Assembly: GCA_014380005.1 (NCBI GenBank)
Contig: JACMKT010000202.1
Span: 1-36,220, forward strand
Reading direction: 5' to 3'
Source of the DNA: Rhodospirillales bacterium
GTDB lineage: Bacteria > Pseudomonadota > Alphaproteobacteria > Rhodospirillales > Magnetospirillaceae
Length of the DNA: 36,220 nt
A program made the position numbers and the translations under genes. This document shows, piece after piece, positions 1 to 13,100 of the stretch; position 1 is the stretch's first letter; every line of letters starts with the position of its first letter. The notes under the pieces are model-generated. The model made no database searches, was not told where the DNA came from, and worked only from the letters and a program-made list of their open reading frames with translations.

Positions 1-1110
1 GAACGGGCAGGCGACGAAGCGCTCGGCGGTCAGCCCCGGCGCTCCCAGATACCCGCGCGCCACTCCCGGCCCCGCAACGTACAATTCACCCGCGCACCCC
101 GCCGGAACCGGGCGCAATCCCGAATCCAGCACCAGGGCACGGGTGTCGGCCAGCCCATGGCCGATGGGAATGGATACATTGTCGGCATCCGAGACCGTGA
201 TATTGTGTGTGCAAGCAAAAGTAGTTGTCTCGGTGGGGCCGTAGCCGTTGATCAGGGCGAGATCGGGCCGGCGGAGAAGTACGGTACGCACAGCCTCCGG
301 CGGGACACGGTCGCCGCCCACCAGCAGCCACCTGAGGCCGTCGGCAATCTGCGGATGGCTTTCGATCAACTGGGCGAACAGGCCGGCGGTCAGCCACAGG
401 GTGGTGACATGCTCGGTGGCGATGATGCCTGCAAGCCGGTCGGCATCCGGATCGCCGGGCGGCGCTATGACCAGCCGGGCGCCGTTCAGCAGGGCTCCCC
501 AAATTTCGAAGGTCGCCGCATCGAAGCCGAAGGGGGCGAAGTGCAGGATTGTGTCGCCCGATCCGACCGGCGCGTAATCAGGTTGCCAGGCCAGATTGCA
601 GACATTGGCCTGGGTGGCGGTGACGCCCTTGGGCGTGCCGGTGGAGCCCGATGTGTAAATCACATAGGCCAGAGATTGCGGCAGTGGCAGCGGTAAATCG
701 CCCTCAGCCGGCGGCAGCGTTCCGTCCACCTGCAGGGTTTCCATGGGGGGCAGGCGCTCGGTCCAATCGCCCGAGGTCAGAACCAGCTTGGCACCGGAAT
801 CCGCGATCATGTAGTCGCGTCGCGCAACCGGCTGGTCGGCATCCAGCGGCAGGTAGGCGCCGCCAGCTTTGACGACGGCCACGGTGGCGACGATGCGATC
901 GAGCCCGCGCGGACAGGCGATTGCCACCACCGTATCGGGCCGCACGCCGCGTTGCCGCAACAACCGGGCCAGGTGAGCGGCGCGCTCGTCCAGTTGTTCA
1001 TAGCTCAACGTCTTGAAACCGGCAGACACCGCCACGCTTTGCGCATGGGCGGCGACGGCCAGGGCGAACGCCTCGGCGATGGTTTGGGCGGGCAGGGGGC
1101 TGGCGCGGCG
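1..1110 (-). other. Adenylation domain A3, valine-like specificity code (partial)
   Basis: This is the last adenylation domain visible in the giant PKS/NRPS and is cut by the window edge. Motif a3 (YTSGSTGTPKG), the FDAATFE region, and GYGPTETT are all present. Read against GrsA, the pocket residues are D235, A236, F239, W278, L299, G301, G322, T330, F331. This is one conservative change from the classic valine code DAFWIGGTFK. Activation of L-valine is the best prediction. The alignment was made by eye. Confidence 0.75.
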
Positions 1111-4100
1111 GCGCTCCATGCCCGTCAACGCCAGTGCGTCGGTCTCGGGCATCATGGGCGCGGACAGGATGGCGCGCTCGGGCTGGGCCACCAATTGCGC
1201 GGCCAGGAATTCGAACTGCTCGGTCAGCGCCGCGATTGTGTCGGGCTCGAACAAATCGGTGCGGTATTCGCAGGCCAGCGCCAGACGGTCGCCGTGATCG
1301 ACTATGCGGAAGCTAAGGTCGAATTTTGAGGTGCCGGTTTCCAGCGCCATGGGTTCGCCCAGGGCGGCCAATGCCGCCTCACGCGGGGGAGCTTCCTGCA
1401 CCGCCATCAGCACGTCGAAGAATGGCTCGCGGGACAAATCGCGCGGCGGCGCCAGACGTTCGACCAGCAGGTCGAAGGGCATTGTCTGGTGATCCAGCGC
1501 GGCGATCACCCGGCGCCGCACCCGTTCAACCAAAGCAGCGAATGGCTCGGCGCTGTCCACATGCTGGCGCAGGGCCAGGGTGTTGACGTAGAAGCCGATT
1601 TGGCCCGTAAGGTCAGGATGGTCGCGTCCCGCCACCGGGCTGCCGATTGTGATGTCGGTCTGGCTGCAATGGCGGTGCAGCAGAACATAGGACACGGATA
1701 GCAGAGTGACGAACAAGCTGGTTCCGCGCTCGGCCGCGAAGCGGCGCACGGCTTGTGTCACATGGTCGGGGAGGTCGCGGCGCTGGGTGGCGCCCTCATG
1801 GGTCTTGACGGCCGGGCGCGGCCGGTCGATGGGCAGATCCAGCGGGGGCGAGCCCGCCCCCAGTGCCTCACGCCAGAATGCCAAATCGCCGTCGTCGCGC
1901 TCCAACAGCTCGATCTGCCAAGTGGCGAAGTCGCGGTAGTGGATGGGCAAGGGGGCAAGGTCGGGCGAAACGCCGTCTCGTCGCGCCGTATAGGACGCGG
2001 CCAGATCGCGGGCCAGGATTTCAAGCGACCAGCCGTCGGCGATGATGTGGTGGATGTCGAACAGCAGCACGTCGCCCGAAGGGGCACCGGTGAAGACGGA
2101 CGCTCGGAACAGGGGGGGCTGCGACAGCTTGAAGGGGCGTTGGGCCTCGGTCGTTATGGCTTGGTGAAGCGTTTCATCGTCGGCAACGGCGACCCGGTTC
2201 AGCGTGACGGGGACACAGTCCAGCACGGTTTGGCGCGGTCCGTCTCCGGCGTCAAGGATGGCGGTGCGCAAAATCTCGTGCCGTGCCACCAGATAGTTCA
2301 ATGCGGCTGCCAATGCGGCGGCGTCGAAGTCTGCGGCCAAACGGAATAGCACCGGGTTGGAATAAGCGCCGGCCGAGTTGTTACCGTCCAGACGATCCAG
2401 AATCCACATACGCCGTTGCTGGTGCGACAGCGGGTAATCGGCGGCTTTGGGCAGGCGCGGGATGGGGGAATGGGCACCTGCGCCGCGCTGGCGCAGCAAA
2501 GCGGCCAACCCGGCGACGGTGGGGGTCTCGAACAGGTCGCGCAGGCCGATATGGGCACCGTGCCGGCCACGGATCAGGCTGACAAGGCGCATGGCCTTCA
2601 AGCTATGGCCGCCGATTTCAAAGAAATCGGTGTCGATGCTGATTTGATCGATTCCCAGGACTTCGGCCATGGCGGCGGCCAATTGAGCCTCAAGCTCGTC
2701 CCGCGGGCGCTGGGCGCTATCGTGCGCGGCGGTGATGGCCGGAGCCGGCAAGGCGCGGCGGTTGACCTTGCCGCTGGCCAGGAGGGGGAAACGTTCCAGC
2801 CACACATAGGCGGACGGGATCATGTAGGCGGGCAACGTTTCGGCCAGCCGCGCAGACAGTTCGGGCGCAGTGATTTCTTCGGGGCCGGCGAGCCAGGCAA
2901 TCAAAGCAGCCTCGCCCGGTGTCGTCTCGTGCGCCATCACCACCACGTCGTCGATGCCGGGCAGGTGGCGCAGCGTTGCTTCCAACTCGTCGGCCTCGAT
3001 GCGGATACCGCGGATGGAAAGCTGCGTGTCGTTGCGTCCGCGAAATTCAATCAGGCCATCGGGGCGCATGCGCACCTGATCGCCGGTGCGGTAGGCACGG
3101 ATCGTCGGATCGATGGGCAAGCGCTGGAAGCGACGCAGGGTTTCCTGGGGCTGGTTGCAATAGCCGCGCGCCAGTCCGGGCCCCGACAGCCACAATTCTC
3201 CCGCAACCCCAAAGGGCACCCGCCGGCCGTTTGCGTCCAGCACCGTGGCCCGGTTGCCCGGGATGGGACGACCGATGGGCAAGGTGGGTAGGGTGGCGTC
3301 TTCCGGCTGAGCCAGATAATGCACAGCCAGGATCGAGAATTCGGTGGGGCCATAGCAATTGGCAACGATGGCATCGCCGGCATGGCGGGCCATGTCCGCC
3401 ACCGGTGCCTCGCCGCCCGAGGCCAAAACGCGTAGAAAGCCAAGCTTCTCGGCGCCGATCTCACGGACGAAAGCGGGGGCTGCGGTCAACACCGACACCT
3501 GGGATTCAGCCATCCGTGCCAGGAATCCTTCGGCGTCCAAACGAGTGTCTTCGTCGATCACAACCAGGGTGGCGGCGGACGCGAAGGACTGGACGTATTC
3601 GTAAACCGAACCGTCGAACACCTGCGAAAAGAACTGGCCGATGCGGTCGCCGGGGCGCAGCCGGTAGATGTCGCGCAGGTAAGTGCCGACCAGAGTCACG
3701 CCTTCGTGCTCGACCATCACACCCTTGGGACGGCCGGTGCTGCCCGAGGTATAGATGACATAGGCCACGTCGCGGGGACGAACCTCGACGGCCGGGCGGG
3801 TGTCGGGAAGGGTGGTCAAAGCGTGGCGGCCCAGCCGCCGCTTGCGCCGAGCCTGTTCGCCGGACGGCCGGGACCGGTCGAGTCGCAGCAGGGCGTCGAA
3901 GCGGAACTGTGTCAACTCGTTGGCGATGGTGCCGGTCTTGGCGGTACTGGTGATTTCAACGACGCCGGGCAGGTCGTGGGCAAGATCGGCCAAGAAATCG
4001 CGCGAAAGGAACAATTCATTGGAGACGTCGGTCTTGGCGTGACGGCCGGCAGCCGGATCGGCGCGGCGGAACGCCTCGATGTCGGCGATCAGGGACTCAC

Positions 4101-7100
4101 GCAAATCCAGATCCTGGATGTCGCCCAGGAACAGCCAGCCCTGCTCGGGCATCATTGCCACCGCCTTGGCAAGGACATGGCGTAGGTAGTTGTGGCCGGG
4201 GAAGGCCTGGATGACGCTGTTGATGATGACCACATCGAACGGACCATGGCCGGCCAGCGCGTTAATCTCGTGCGCGGCCAAGCGTTCAAGCGTCACATTG
4301 TCCAGACCCAGCGCCGTGCAATCGGTCCGGGTGCGCGCCAGAATCGAGGCGGAAAGGTCGATGCCGGTGAATTGGGCCACCAGCGGCGCCACTCGCTTCA
4401 AGGTGATGCCGGACGAGCAGCCGATCTCCAGCACCCGGCTGTCGGGCCGCAACAGCGGCAGCAATTTGACCAAGGCGTTGTCGGCGTATTCATCCATCTC
4501 GGCCCGTGACAGCGGCAGGCCGGTATAGCTGGAAGTCCAGCCGCCGGCCTCGATGTCGTCGCCGGCCCGGCTGCCCACTTCTTCCCACAGCTCGCGGTCC
4601 ATGACTTCGCCGGCGCGCTCGACCACTGTATCGGGATCGTCGGCATCCAGCACGACCATGGTGCCCAGCCCACCGCAATCCCATAACAGCTTGCCCGCCA
4701 AACCCACATGGGCCGAGGCGGTAATCAGTGCCTTGGCGTCGCAATCGGCCAGCATGTAGCGCAGGCGGTCGATGGGGGTCTTGGGGTCCATGGGCAGGAA
4801 GGCAGCCCCGGCCTTCAGAATGCCCACCAGACCCGTGAAGAATTCGGGCGAGCGGTCAAGCAGCAGGCCAACGGTGCCGTCCCAGCCCAGCCCCGCTTGG
4901 CGCAGCGCATGGGCGATGCGGTTGGCTTCGCGTTCCATCTCGCCATAGGTGATGCTCCGCTCGCCCAGCATGATCGCGGGAATGTGGGCATGAGCATCGG
5001 CGCTGGCCTCGAACAGGCCGTGGAAGGTGCGCACCGGAAGGTCGATGGCGGGACCTTGCTCGAAGCGGGCGATGGTGGCGTGGTCTTCGGGCGACAGCAG
5101 GTCCATATGGGCCACCGCCTGTGCCGGGTTTGTCGCGACCGCTTCCAGGATGCGGCCGTAATGGCCCAGCCAGCGGCGGATCGTCTCGGGCAGGAACAGG
5201 TCGCAATTGTATTCAGCGATGACGAAGATGCCGTTTTCGTCCTCGCGCAGGAACAGGGTCAGATCGAACTGGGCGGTGCGCGACGAAATGCGGAACCGTT
5301 TAACGCTAAGGTCATCGGGCGCGCTGACGGCGTCGGTTCCGCCGAAATCGCGGTGCAATAGCTGCATGGCGACGTCGAACACCGGCGTGCGGGCCAGATC
5401 GCGGCGCAGATCCAGATCGTCCACCAATTGGTCGAACGGATAGAACTGGTGCTCGTAGGCTTCCACGGTGGTTTGGCGCATGCGCGACAGCAGGGTGGTG
5501 AAATTCTCGTCGGGAGACAACTCGGTGCGGAGCGCCAGGGCGTTGACGTAAAAGCCGATCTGAAGGTCGGTGTCCGGGTCGTCGCGGCCGGCCACCGCCG
5601 TGCCGACGACAATGTCCTGCTGCCCGGACAGCCGCGCCAGCAATACGGTCAGCGCCGCTGTCGCCACCATGAACAGACTGGCGTCGTGGGACCGGCCCAA
5701 CTTGCGCAGGCTGGCCACCAACGGCTCGGGCAGGCGGCAGGTTTCGTGGGCGCCGCGCGAGGTGCGGACGGGCGGACGTGGGAAGTCCAGCGGCAAATCG
5801 AGGCTGGGCAACTCGCCGCCCAAACGGTCGAGCCAATAGGCGCGATGCTCGGCCAGATCGTCGCTGGCCAACAGGGCATTTTGCCAGGCGGCGAAGTCGC
5901 GGTACTGCACGGGAAGTGGCGACAGGACCGCATCGGTCTCCGCCGACGGGTCGCGGCGCAAAGCGTTGTAATAGGTCACCAGATCGCGCTCTAGCCGGGT
6001 CATGGACCAGCCGTCGGCGACAATGTGGTGCAGGGCCAGCACCAACGCCCAATGGCCGGAGCCAATGCGGATGGCGCGCACGCGCATCAACGGGCCACGC
6101 GCCAGATCGAAAGGCTCGGACACCAACCGGTCGGCCAACCGTCCGGCCTCGGCCAGGGAATCGTCGCGCCCGGTCAAATCGACCACGTCGAAGGCCACAT
6201 GGGCCTCGGCGGCGGGGGCGATACGCTGGGTCAGGGTAGACTCAGCCATTTCGAACGTGGTGCGCAGGGATTCGTGGCGGCGCACCAAAGCATTGAGCGC
6301 GCCCGCGAAGGCGTCGGTGTCCAATTCGCCGGTCAAATCCCAGGCGCGTTTGATGTTGAAGGTGGCACGGGCCTTGTCCATGCCGTGCATCAGCCACATC
6401 CGCTGCTGGGCATGGGAAACTGCATGGCAGGGCGCGTCGGGCAGGCGCTGGATGCGTGGACGCGACCGGCGTGCCCGTTCGTGGATCAGACGGGCAACGC
6501 CCTGGATGGTGGCGTTCGCCATGAACTCTGAGAACTGCAATTCCACGTCGAAGGCACGGGCCAGGCGCGGCAGCAGAGTCATGGCATTGAGCGACGTGCC
6601 GCCCAGGTCGAGGAAATGATCGTCGGGCGCCATGTCCTGGCGGCCCAGCACTTCGCCCCAAACGATGGCGACGGCTCGTTCGGTATCGTCCAGCGCCGCG
6701 CGGGTGGGGAGTGCCGCCGGGGCGGGCATCGTGGTGGGCGCGGGCAGGGCGGCGCGGTTGACCTTGCCGCTGGGCAGGCGCGGCAAACTGTTGCGATCCA
6801 TCACCGCCGAGGGGATCAGATGTCCAGGCAGCGCACCCGCCAGCGCCTTGCGCAGATCGGGCATTTGCGCGGCGGCGGCGCGCACGACGTGGGCGACAAT
6901 CGTGGGATGGTCGCCCGGGGTCAATGTTACCGCCGCCTCGGCGATCTCGGGCAGACCCAGCAAAGCGTGCTCGATTTCGGTCAAATCCACCCGTACCCCG
7001 GCGATCTTCACCATGGCATCAGCGCGGCCCAGAACCTCAAGGTTTCCGGTTGCGTCAAAGCGGCCCAAATCGCCGGTGCGGAACACCATGTCCGGTTCGC

Positions 7101-10100
7101 TGGTCAACGGGTTTTGCACGAAGACGGCGGCGGTCAGGTCGGGACGGCTCAGGTAACCCTTGGTCGGGTGCGGAGTCTTGACCAGGATTTCGCCGATTTC
7201 GCCGGGTCGGCAATGGCGGCGGCCGGCGATCACGGCAAGGCGGGTTTCGGCACGGGGGCGGCCGGCAGGGATGGTTGCAGGGGGAGCGGCTTCGATGCGA
7301 TGGAAGCACGAGATCAGTGTCGTCTCGGTGGAACCATAGAAATTGACCAATATGGCGCGGTCACCGCAGGCCCGGCGCCAGCGCCGTGCGTCTTCGCCAT
7401 AAAGGGGTTCGCCGGAAATGAAGACCTGGGCTAGGCCCGGCACCGGGTCGGCACCCAGCCGGGCCAGTTCGCCGGTCAGCGGACGCAGCACTGATGGCAC
7501 CGTGTGCAGCACGCTCAGGCGCTGATGAGACACGAAGGCGGCCATGCGGCCGATGTTTTCCCGGTCCTCGGGCGAGGGAACGGCCAGGGTGCCGCCTTGG
7601 GTAAGCGGCAGCAGCATGTCGCGCAACGAGGCGTCGAAGGTGAAGCCAATCAGGAAACCCAACCGGCAACCCTGGCCGATGCCGAATTCCTCGGCCTGCC
7701 AGCGCAGGAAGCGGTCCAGGCTGCCATGCCGCCCCAGCACCGCCTTTGGCTCGCCCGAAGAGCCCGAGGTGGCGAAAATGTAGCAATCGGAATCCGGGGT
7801 GACGGGACGGTTGAAAGGCTGCGCGGCGGCTTGGCCCCGGGCCAGCTGCGGCATCAGATCAACGCCGGCGGTGATGATCGCCACGGCCTCGCCCAGGTCC
7901 AGCGCATGGGCGGCGGCAAGGTCGGGCACGGCGCAGGCGGCCGGTTTCGCCAGCGCCAGCAGTGCGCGGCGCCTGGCCTGGGGGGCAGTGGGGTCGAACG
8001 GCATGTAGACGGCACCGGCCATCCACGCCCCCAGCAGGGCAGCCACTTGGCGGGCGTCGTTGCCGAACGCCGTCGCCACCCTCATGCCGTCGGCACTTCC
8101 CAGGCGGGCAAGAAGGTCGCCCCACGCCTGGGCCACCTCCAGCAACTGGGCATAACTCCACGAGCGGCCGTTCCATTCCAGCGCCACAGCATCGGGCATG
8201 CGTGCGGCCAGGGATTGGAAGCGCTCGATGACGGTGCCTTCGGGCTCGACCGTCATGGGGGCCAGGAAGCGCTCGGCCAGCGCCTCGGCTTCCGGCGACG
8301 GCGCCATCTCCAGTTCGCCCAGCTTTGCGTCGGGGCGAGTGGTCGCGTCGCGGGCAAGCGCCCGCAGGTCTTCCCACAAAGTGGTGATGCGCTCGGCCCG
8401 GAACAGGGCGGTGTCGTATTCCAGCGCCACCTGAATGCGCTCGCCGACCATTCGGATCTCGAAGGTCAAATCGGCCTTGCTGTGCTCCAACACCTGCAGG
8501 AAGGGTGTCAGACCACCGGCGACCAGATCGGCTTCGCGGTGGTTTTGGAACAGCAGCATCACGCCGAACACCGGGTTGTGACCGGCGACGCGGGGAATAT
8601 CGGCGCCTTCGATCATGGCGTCGAAGGGGATCAACTGGTTCTCGAATGCCTCGATGGCGACGTCGCGGGCCTGAGCCAGCACATCGTCGAAGCGGTCTGC
8701 GGGCGCCAGCGCAAGGCGCATGGGCAGCAGGTTGAGAAAATTGCCCACCATTCCTTCCAGCGCCGGGTGGTCGCGGCCGGCGGTGGGCACACCGATGATG
8801 ATGTCGCCCTGGCCGGTCAGCCGGTGCAACAAGGTGCCGACCAGCGCCAGGAAGACCATGTAAAGGCTGGCCCCGCGCTGGCGCCCCAAGACTTCGAGCG
8901 CCGCGGTTTCGGTAGGGTCGAGCCAAAAATCAACCTTACGGCCCTCGGCGCGGCGTTGCGGCGCGCGAGGGAAATCGGTCTCCAGATTAAGCGTCGGCAG
9001 GCGTCCGGCCAGACGGCGTTGCCAGGATTGGCGCTGGCTGGCGGCCTCGGTCGAGGCGAGACGGCCCGCCTGCCACACGCTGTAATCCTTGTAGCTGACA
9101 GGCAGCGGCGGCAGGGCCGGTGCGCCGTTCGCGCGCAATGCGGCCATGATGGTGTGAAGTTCGTCGGTGAAGACGCCCAAGCCCCAGCCGTCGCCGGCAA
9201 TGTGGTGGATGGACAGGCACAGCACCCAATCCGTCGGCAGCCGCAACAGGGTGGCGCGGAACGGCAAGTCACGTTCGAGGTCGAACGGAGTCCGGGCTTC
9301 GGCCAGCACCATCCGGCGCGCTTCGGCCTCCGCATCCGGTTCGGCGCTCAAATCATACAGAGTGACGATCTCGTGCGGTGCGGGCAGCACGATTTGGCGC
9401 AACGAGCCTTCCTTAAGGTGGAAGACCGTGCGCAACGGCTCGTGGCGTTCGCTCAAGATCGACAACGCGCGGTTCAGCAGCGCGGGATCGTAATCGCTGC
9501 CGACCCGGTACGAGCCGGTCAGATTGAACAGCGTGGCGTCGCGCTCCATCTGGTGCTGCAGCCAAAACCGCCGCTGCTCGGCCGAGGCCGGATAGGATTC
9601 TGCGGCGGGCGCGGCAGGGATACCAGCGGCAGGCGTGCGGCCCGACCGGTTTTCCAGCACGCCGGCTAACTCAGTGATGGTGCCGTGACGCAGGACGTCC
9701 ACCACGCTGAGTTCCAGCCCCGGCTGGCGAGCCCGCAAGGCGTTGACGATGCGCGCCGCCAGGATCGAATTGCCGCCGATGGCGAAGAAATTCTCGTTGA
9801 TGCCGATGGGAGCGAAGCCCAGGAATTCGGCATAAGCTCCACCCAGCAGGCGTTCCAACTCGGTATAGCGCCCGTCGGAGCGGCCACTGACCGGCAATTC
9901 GCCCGCAGCAGGGCCAGCGGCGGCCATGTGCCGTTGGGGCGCCACCGCCTTCAGCCGTCGTTCCAGGGCGGGGTCAAGCTTGAACGGGGCGTTCAGCAGC
10001 ACCTGCGCCATGGCGGGGGCCATGTTGGGCCGGGCGGCGATGACGTGTGCGGCGTCAAGCTCCAGAATTCGGCTTAACGCCTCGATGCCCTCGTCGGTGT

Positions 10101-13100
10101 CCAGGGCCATGAAAGCGGTGTCGGGGATGAACCCTTCGCGTGCCGCGCGTCCGGTCTGGGACCAGATGGGCCAAGCCACCGAAACTGCGCGCTGTCCTTC
10201 GGCCCGCAGTTTGCGCGCTAGGGCGTCGAGACCGGCATTGGCGGCGGCGTAGGGCGCTTGGCCGATGGAGCGGAACAGCGCGGCGATGGACGAATGGAAC
10301 AGGATGTAGGCGGGGTTATCCGCCCTGGTCAGATCCACCAGGGTCAGCGCGCCTGACAATTTGGGGCCAAGCACCGCGTCCATGGCGACACCGTCCATGT
10401 CGGCAATGGCAGACTGATTGGATGTGCCTGCCGCGTGGACGATGCCGGCGATCCCTCCTTGGACGGTACGGATGGCGGCCAGGGCCTCGGCCAGTGATTG
10501 GCGGTCGGCGACGTCGGCCACATAGGTCAGCACCCGCGCGCCCGCGCCCTCCATGTCGATCAGGCGGCGGGCCAGCGCGCCAACGTCATCTTGACGGGCG
10601 GCGAGGTCGGACCAGTGGGACGGGGCAGGCAGGGGCGTGCGGGCGATCAGCGCGATCTCGCGGGCGCCGCGTGCAACCAGCAGCGCCGCACTTTCCAAGC
10701 CGATGCCGCTGGTGCCGCCGGTGACCACATGGGCGCCGGGGCCGGCGAAATTCAAGGGTTCGCCTGGGTGGGCCGGCAGTGGCGCCAGCCGCTCGATCCA
10801 GCGCCGCCCGCCGGCCAAGGCCACCGTGGCAATTTGGTCGCCGATGCGGGCCTCCAGGGCCACCGCCTCGGCATCGGTTTCCCAATCCTTGACGTCGATG
10901 CATCGAATGGACAATTCGGGTCGCTCGGCTGCAGCGGCGCGAGCAAACGCGATGAGAGCGGAGTCCTCGGGTCGTTGCGGCGCACGGCAACCGGCATGGG
11001 TCGCCTGATGGGTCAACACGACGATCTCGGCCGGTGCGGCGCGGTGCAGCAAGGCGTGCAGGGCCGGAATACCGCCCTCCACCAGCACGATCCGCGCGGC
11101 ATCCGCACCGCCTACCGGATCGCCCAGGGCGGCGAATGCCCGTTCCAGCGCGGCGGGGGGGGTGCCCAGGAAGGCGGTCGAAATCGGTGCCCGCATGCGT
11201 GCGGCCAGTGCGCGTGACGGTTCCAGCGGGCAAGCGATCCACTCCATATGGAACAGCGGCACGGCGCCGTCATCCGCCGATTTGGCGGCGGGCGGCGGCT
11301 CTATCCACAAGGCCTCGCCTTCCCATGGATACAAGGGCAGATCGACCCACCCAGCCGGAGGAGCCAGGACATCCCAGCGCAAGGCGCAGCCCCGTGCCCA
11401 GGCTTGGCCCGCAGCACCCAGCATGTCGGCCCAATCGCCGCGCTCACGGTTGATCGTGCCCATGGCGAAGGCTGTGCGGCCTGAGGCGGAAATCGCGGCG
11501 TCCAGATCGTGCAGCAGCACCGGGTGGGCTCCCACCTCGATCAGCACATCGGCACCCTCGGCCAACAGCACCGCCAAGCCCTGAGCTAGACGGACGGGTT
11601 GGCGCAGGTTGCGGGCCACATAGGGGCCGTCGAACTCGGCCCCGTCCATGAAGTCGCCGGTAACGGTGGACAACAGGGGGATTTGCGGCGGCTGGGGGTG
11701 CAATCCGGCCAATGCCTGGGCCACCGGCGCAACCAGCGGCTCCATGAAGGCCGAATGCGAGGCGTAATCCACCCCTACCCTTTGGCCGAATCGGCCCATG
11801 GCCTGCATCCGTTCGACCAATATGGCAATGGCTTCGGGCATGCCCGAGACGATCAGCGAGCGTTCAGCGTTGAAGGCCGCCACCGACAGGCTGGAATCCA
11901 TCTGCGGTAACAGCGTTGCGGCCTCGGCGGCGGTCAATTCCACCGACGCCATGGCGCCGCTATTGCCGGCCATGCGGGCGATGACTTGCGAGCGGAGCAC
12001 GATCGCCTTGGCCGCATCGGCAAGTGACAGCGCCCCGGAAATGGCGGCTGCGGCAATCTCGCCCATGCTGTGGCCAATCACCGCCACCGGCTCGACGCCC
12101 AGATGAAGCCATACGCGCGCCAATGCGACCTGCATGGCGAACAGGGCCGGCTGGACCACGTCTACGCGGTCAAGCGGCGCGTCGGACCCGGTCAGGATCT
12201 GGCGCAGCGACCAATCCACATGGGGCGCCAGCGCAGCCTCGATCTCGTCGATTGCGGCGGCGAAAATGGGGCTGGCTTCAAGCAAGGCACTGCCCATGCC
12301 CTGCCACTGAGCACCTTGACCGCCGAAGACGAAGACGGCGCGGGCGGGGGACTCGGCGGTGCCGCGCGCTACGGCGCGATTTTCACCGCCGATGGCGAGA
12401 TCGGCCAAGGTGGCGCGGGCGGTTTCCCCATCCGTGGCCACCATGGCGGCGCGGTGGTTGAGGTGAGGCCGGCGCGTCGCCAGCGCCGTTGCCACTGCCG
12501 TCAAAGATTCCCGCTCTTCGATGACCGAATGCAGTCGGCCGGCCTGTCGGCGCAACGCCGTTTCGGACCGTGCCGACAGGGGCAACAGGCGCGGCCCGTT
12601 GTCCTCGGCGGTTACCGTCTGAATCGCTGATGGGGGCGCGCGCAGGATCAAGTGGGCGTTGGTGCCGGAAATGCCGAACGCGCTGACCGCCGCCCGCCGC
12701 TCGGGTCCAGCCCATTGCCGGGTTTGGGCCGCCGGCTCAATGGCCATGCGTTCCCAGGACAAATGGTGGGTGGGGTTGGTGAAGCCCGGCTGTCCCGGAA
12801 CAACGGAGCGCGATAGGCACAGGACCGCCTTCAACAGTCCAACCATGCCGGCGGCGTGCTCCAGATGGCCCACCACCGCCTTGGCCGATCCGATCGACAG
12901 CTTGGGGCCGGTACGGCCCGGGCCGAATACCTGCTGCAGTGCCTGGGCCTCGATGGCGTCGCCAAGCAGTGTACCGGTTCCGTGAGTCTCCATATAGCCG
13001 ATGGATTGGGGTTCGACCTTGGCGTCGGACAGGGCGGCGCGAATCACTTCGACCTGCGCTGTCTGATTGGGGGCGGTCAGGCCGGCGGAAAAGCCGTCAT

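Noticed and set aside
7504..9669. A 721-codon plus-strand frame
   Set aside because: It is antisense to the C1-A1 region of the giant NRPS. It is Gln/Gly/Arg-rich with no domain, as expected from GC-rich codon shadows.
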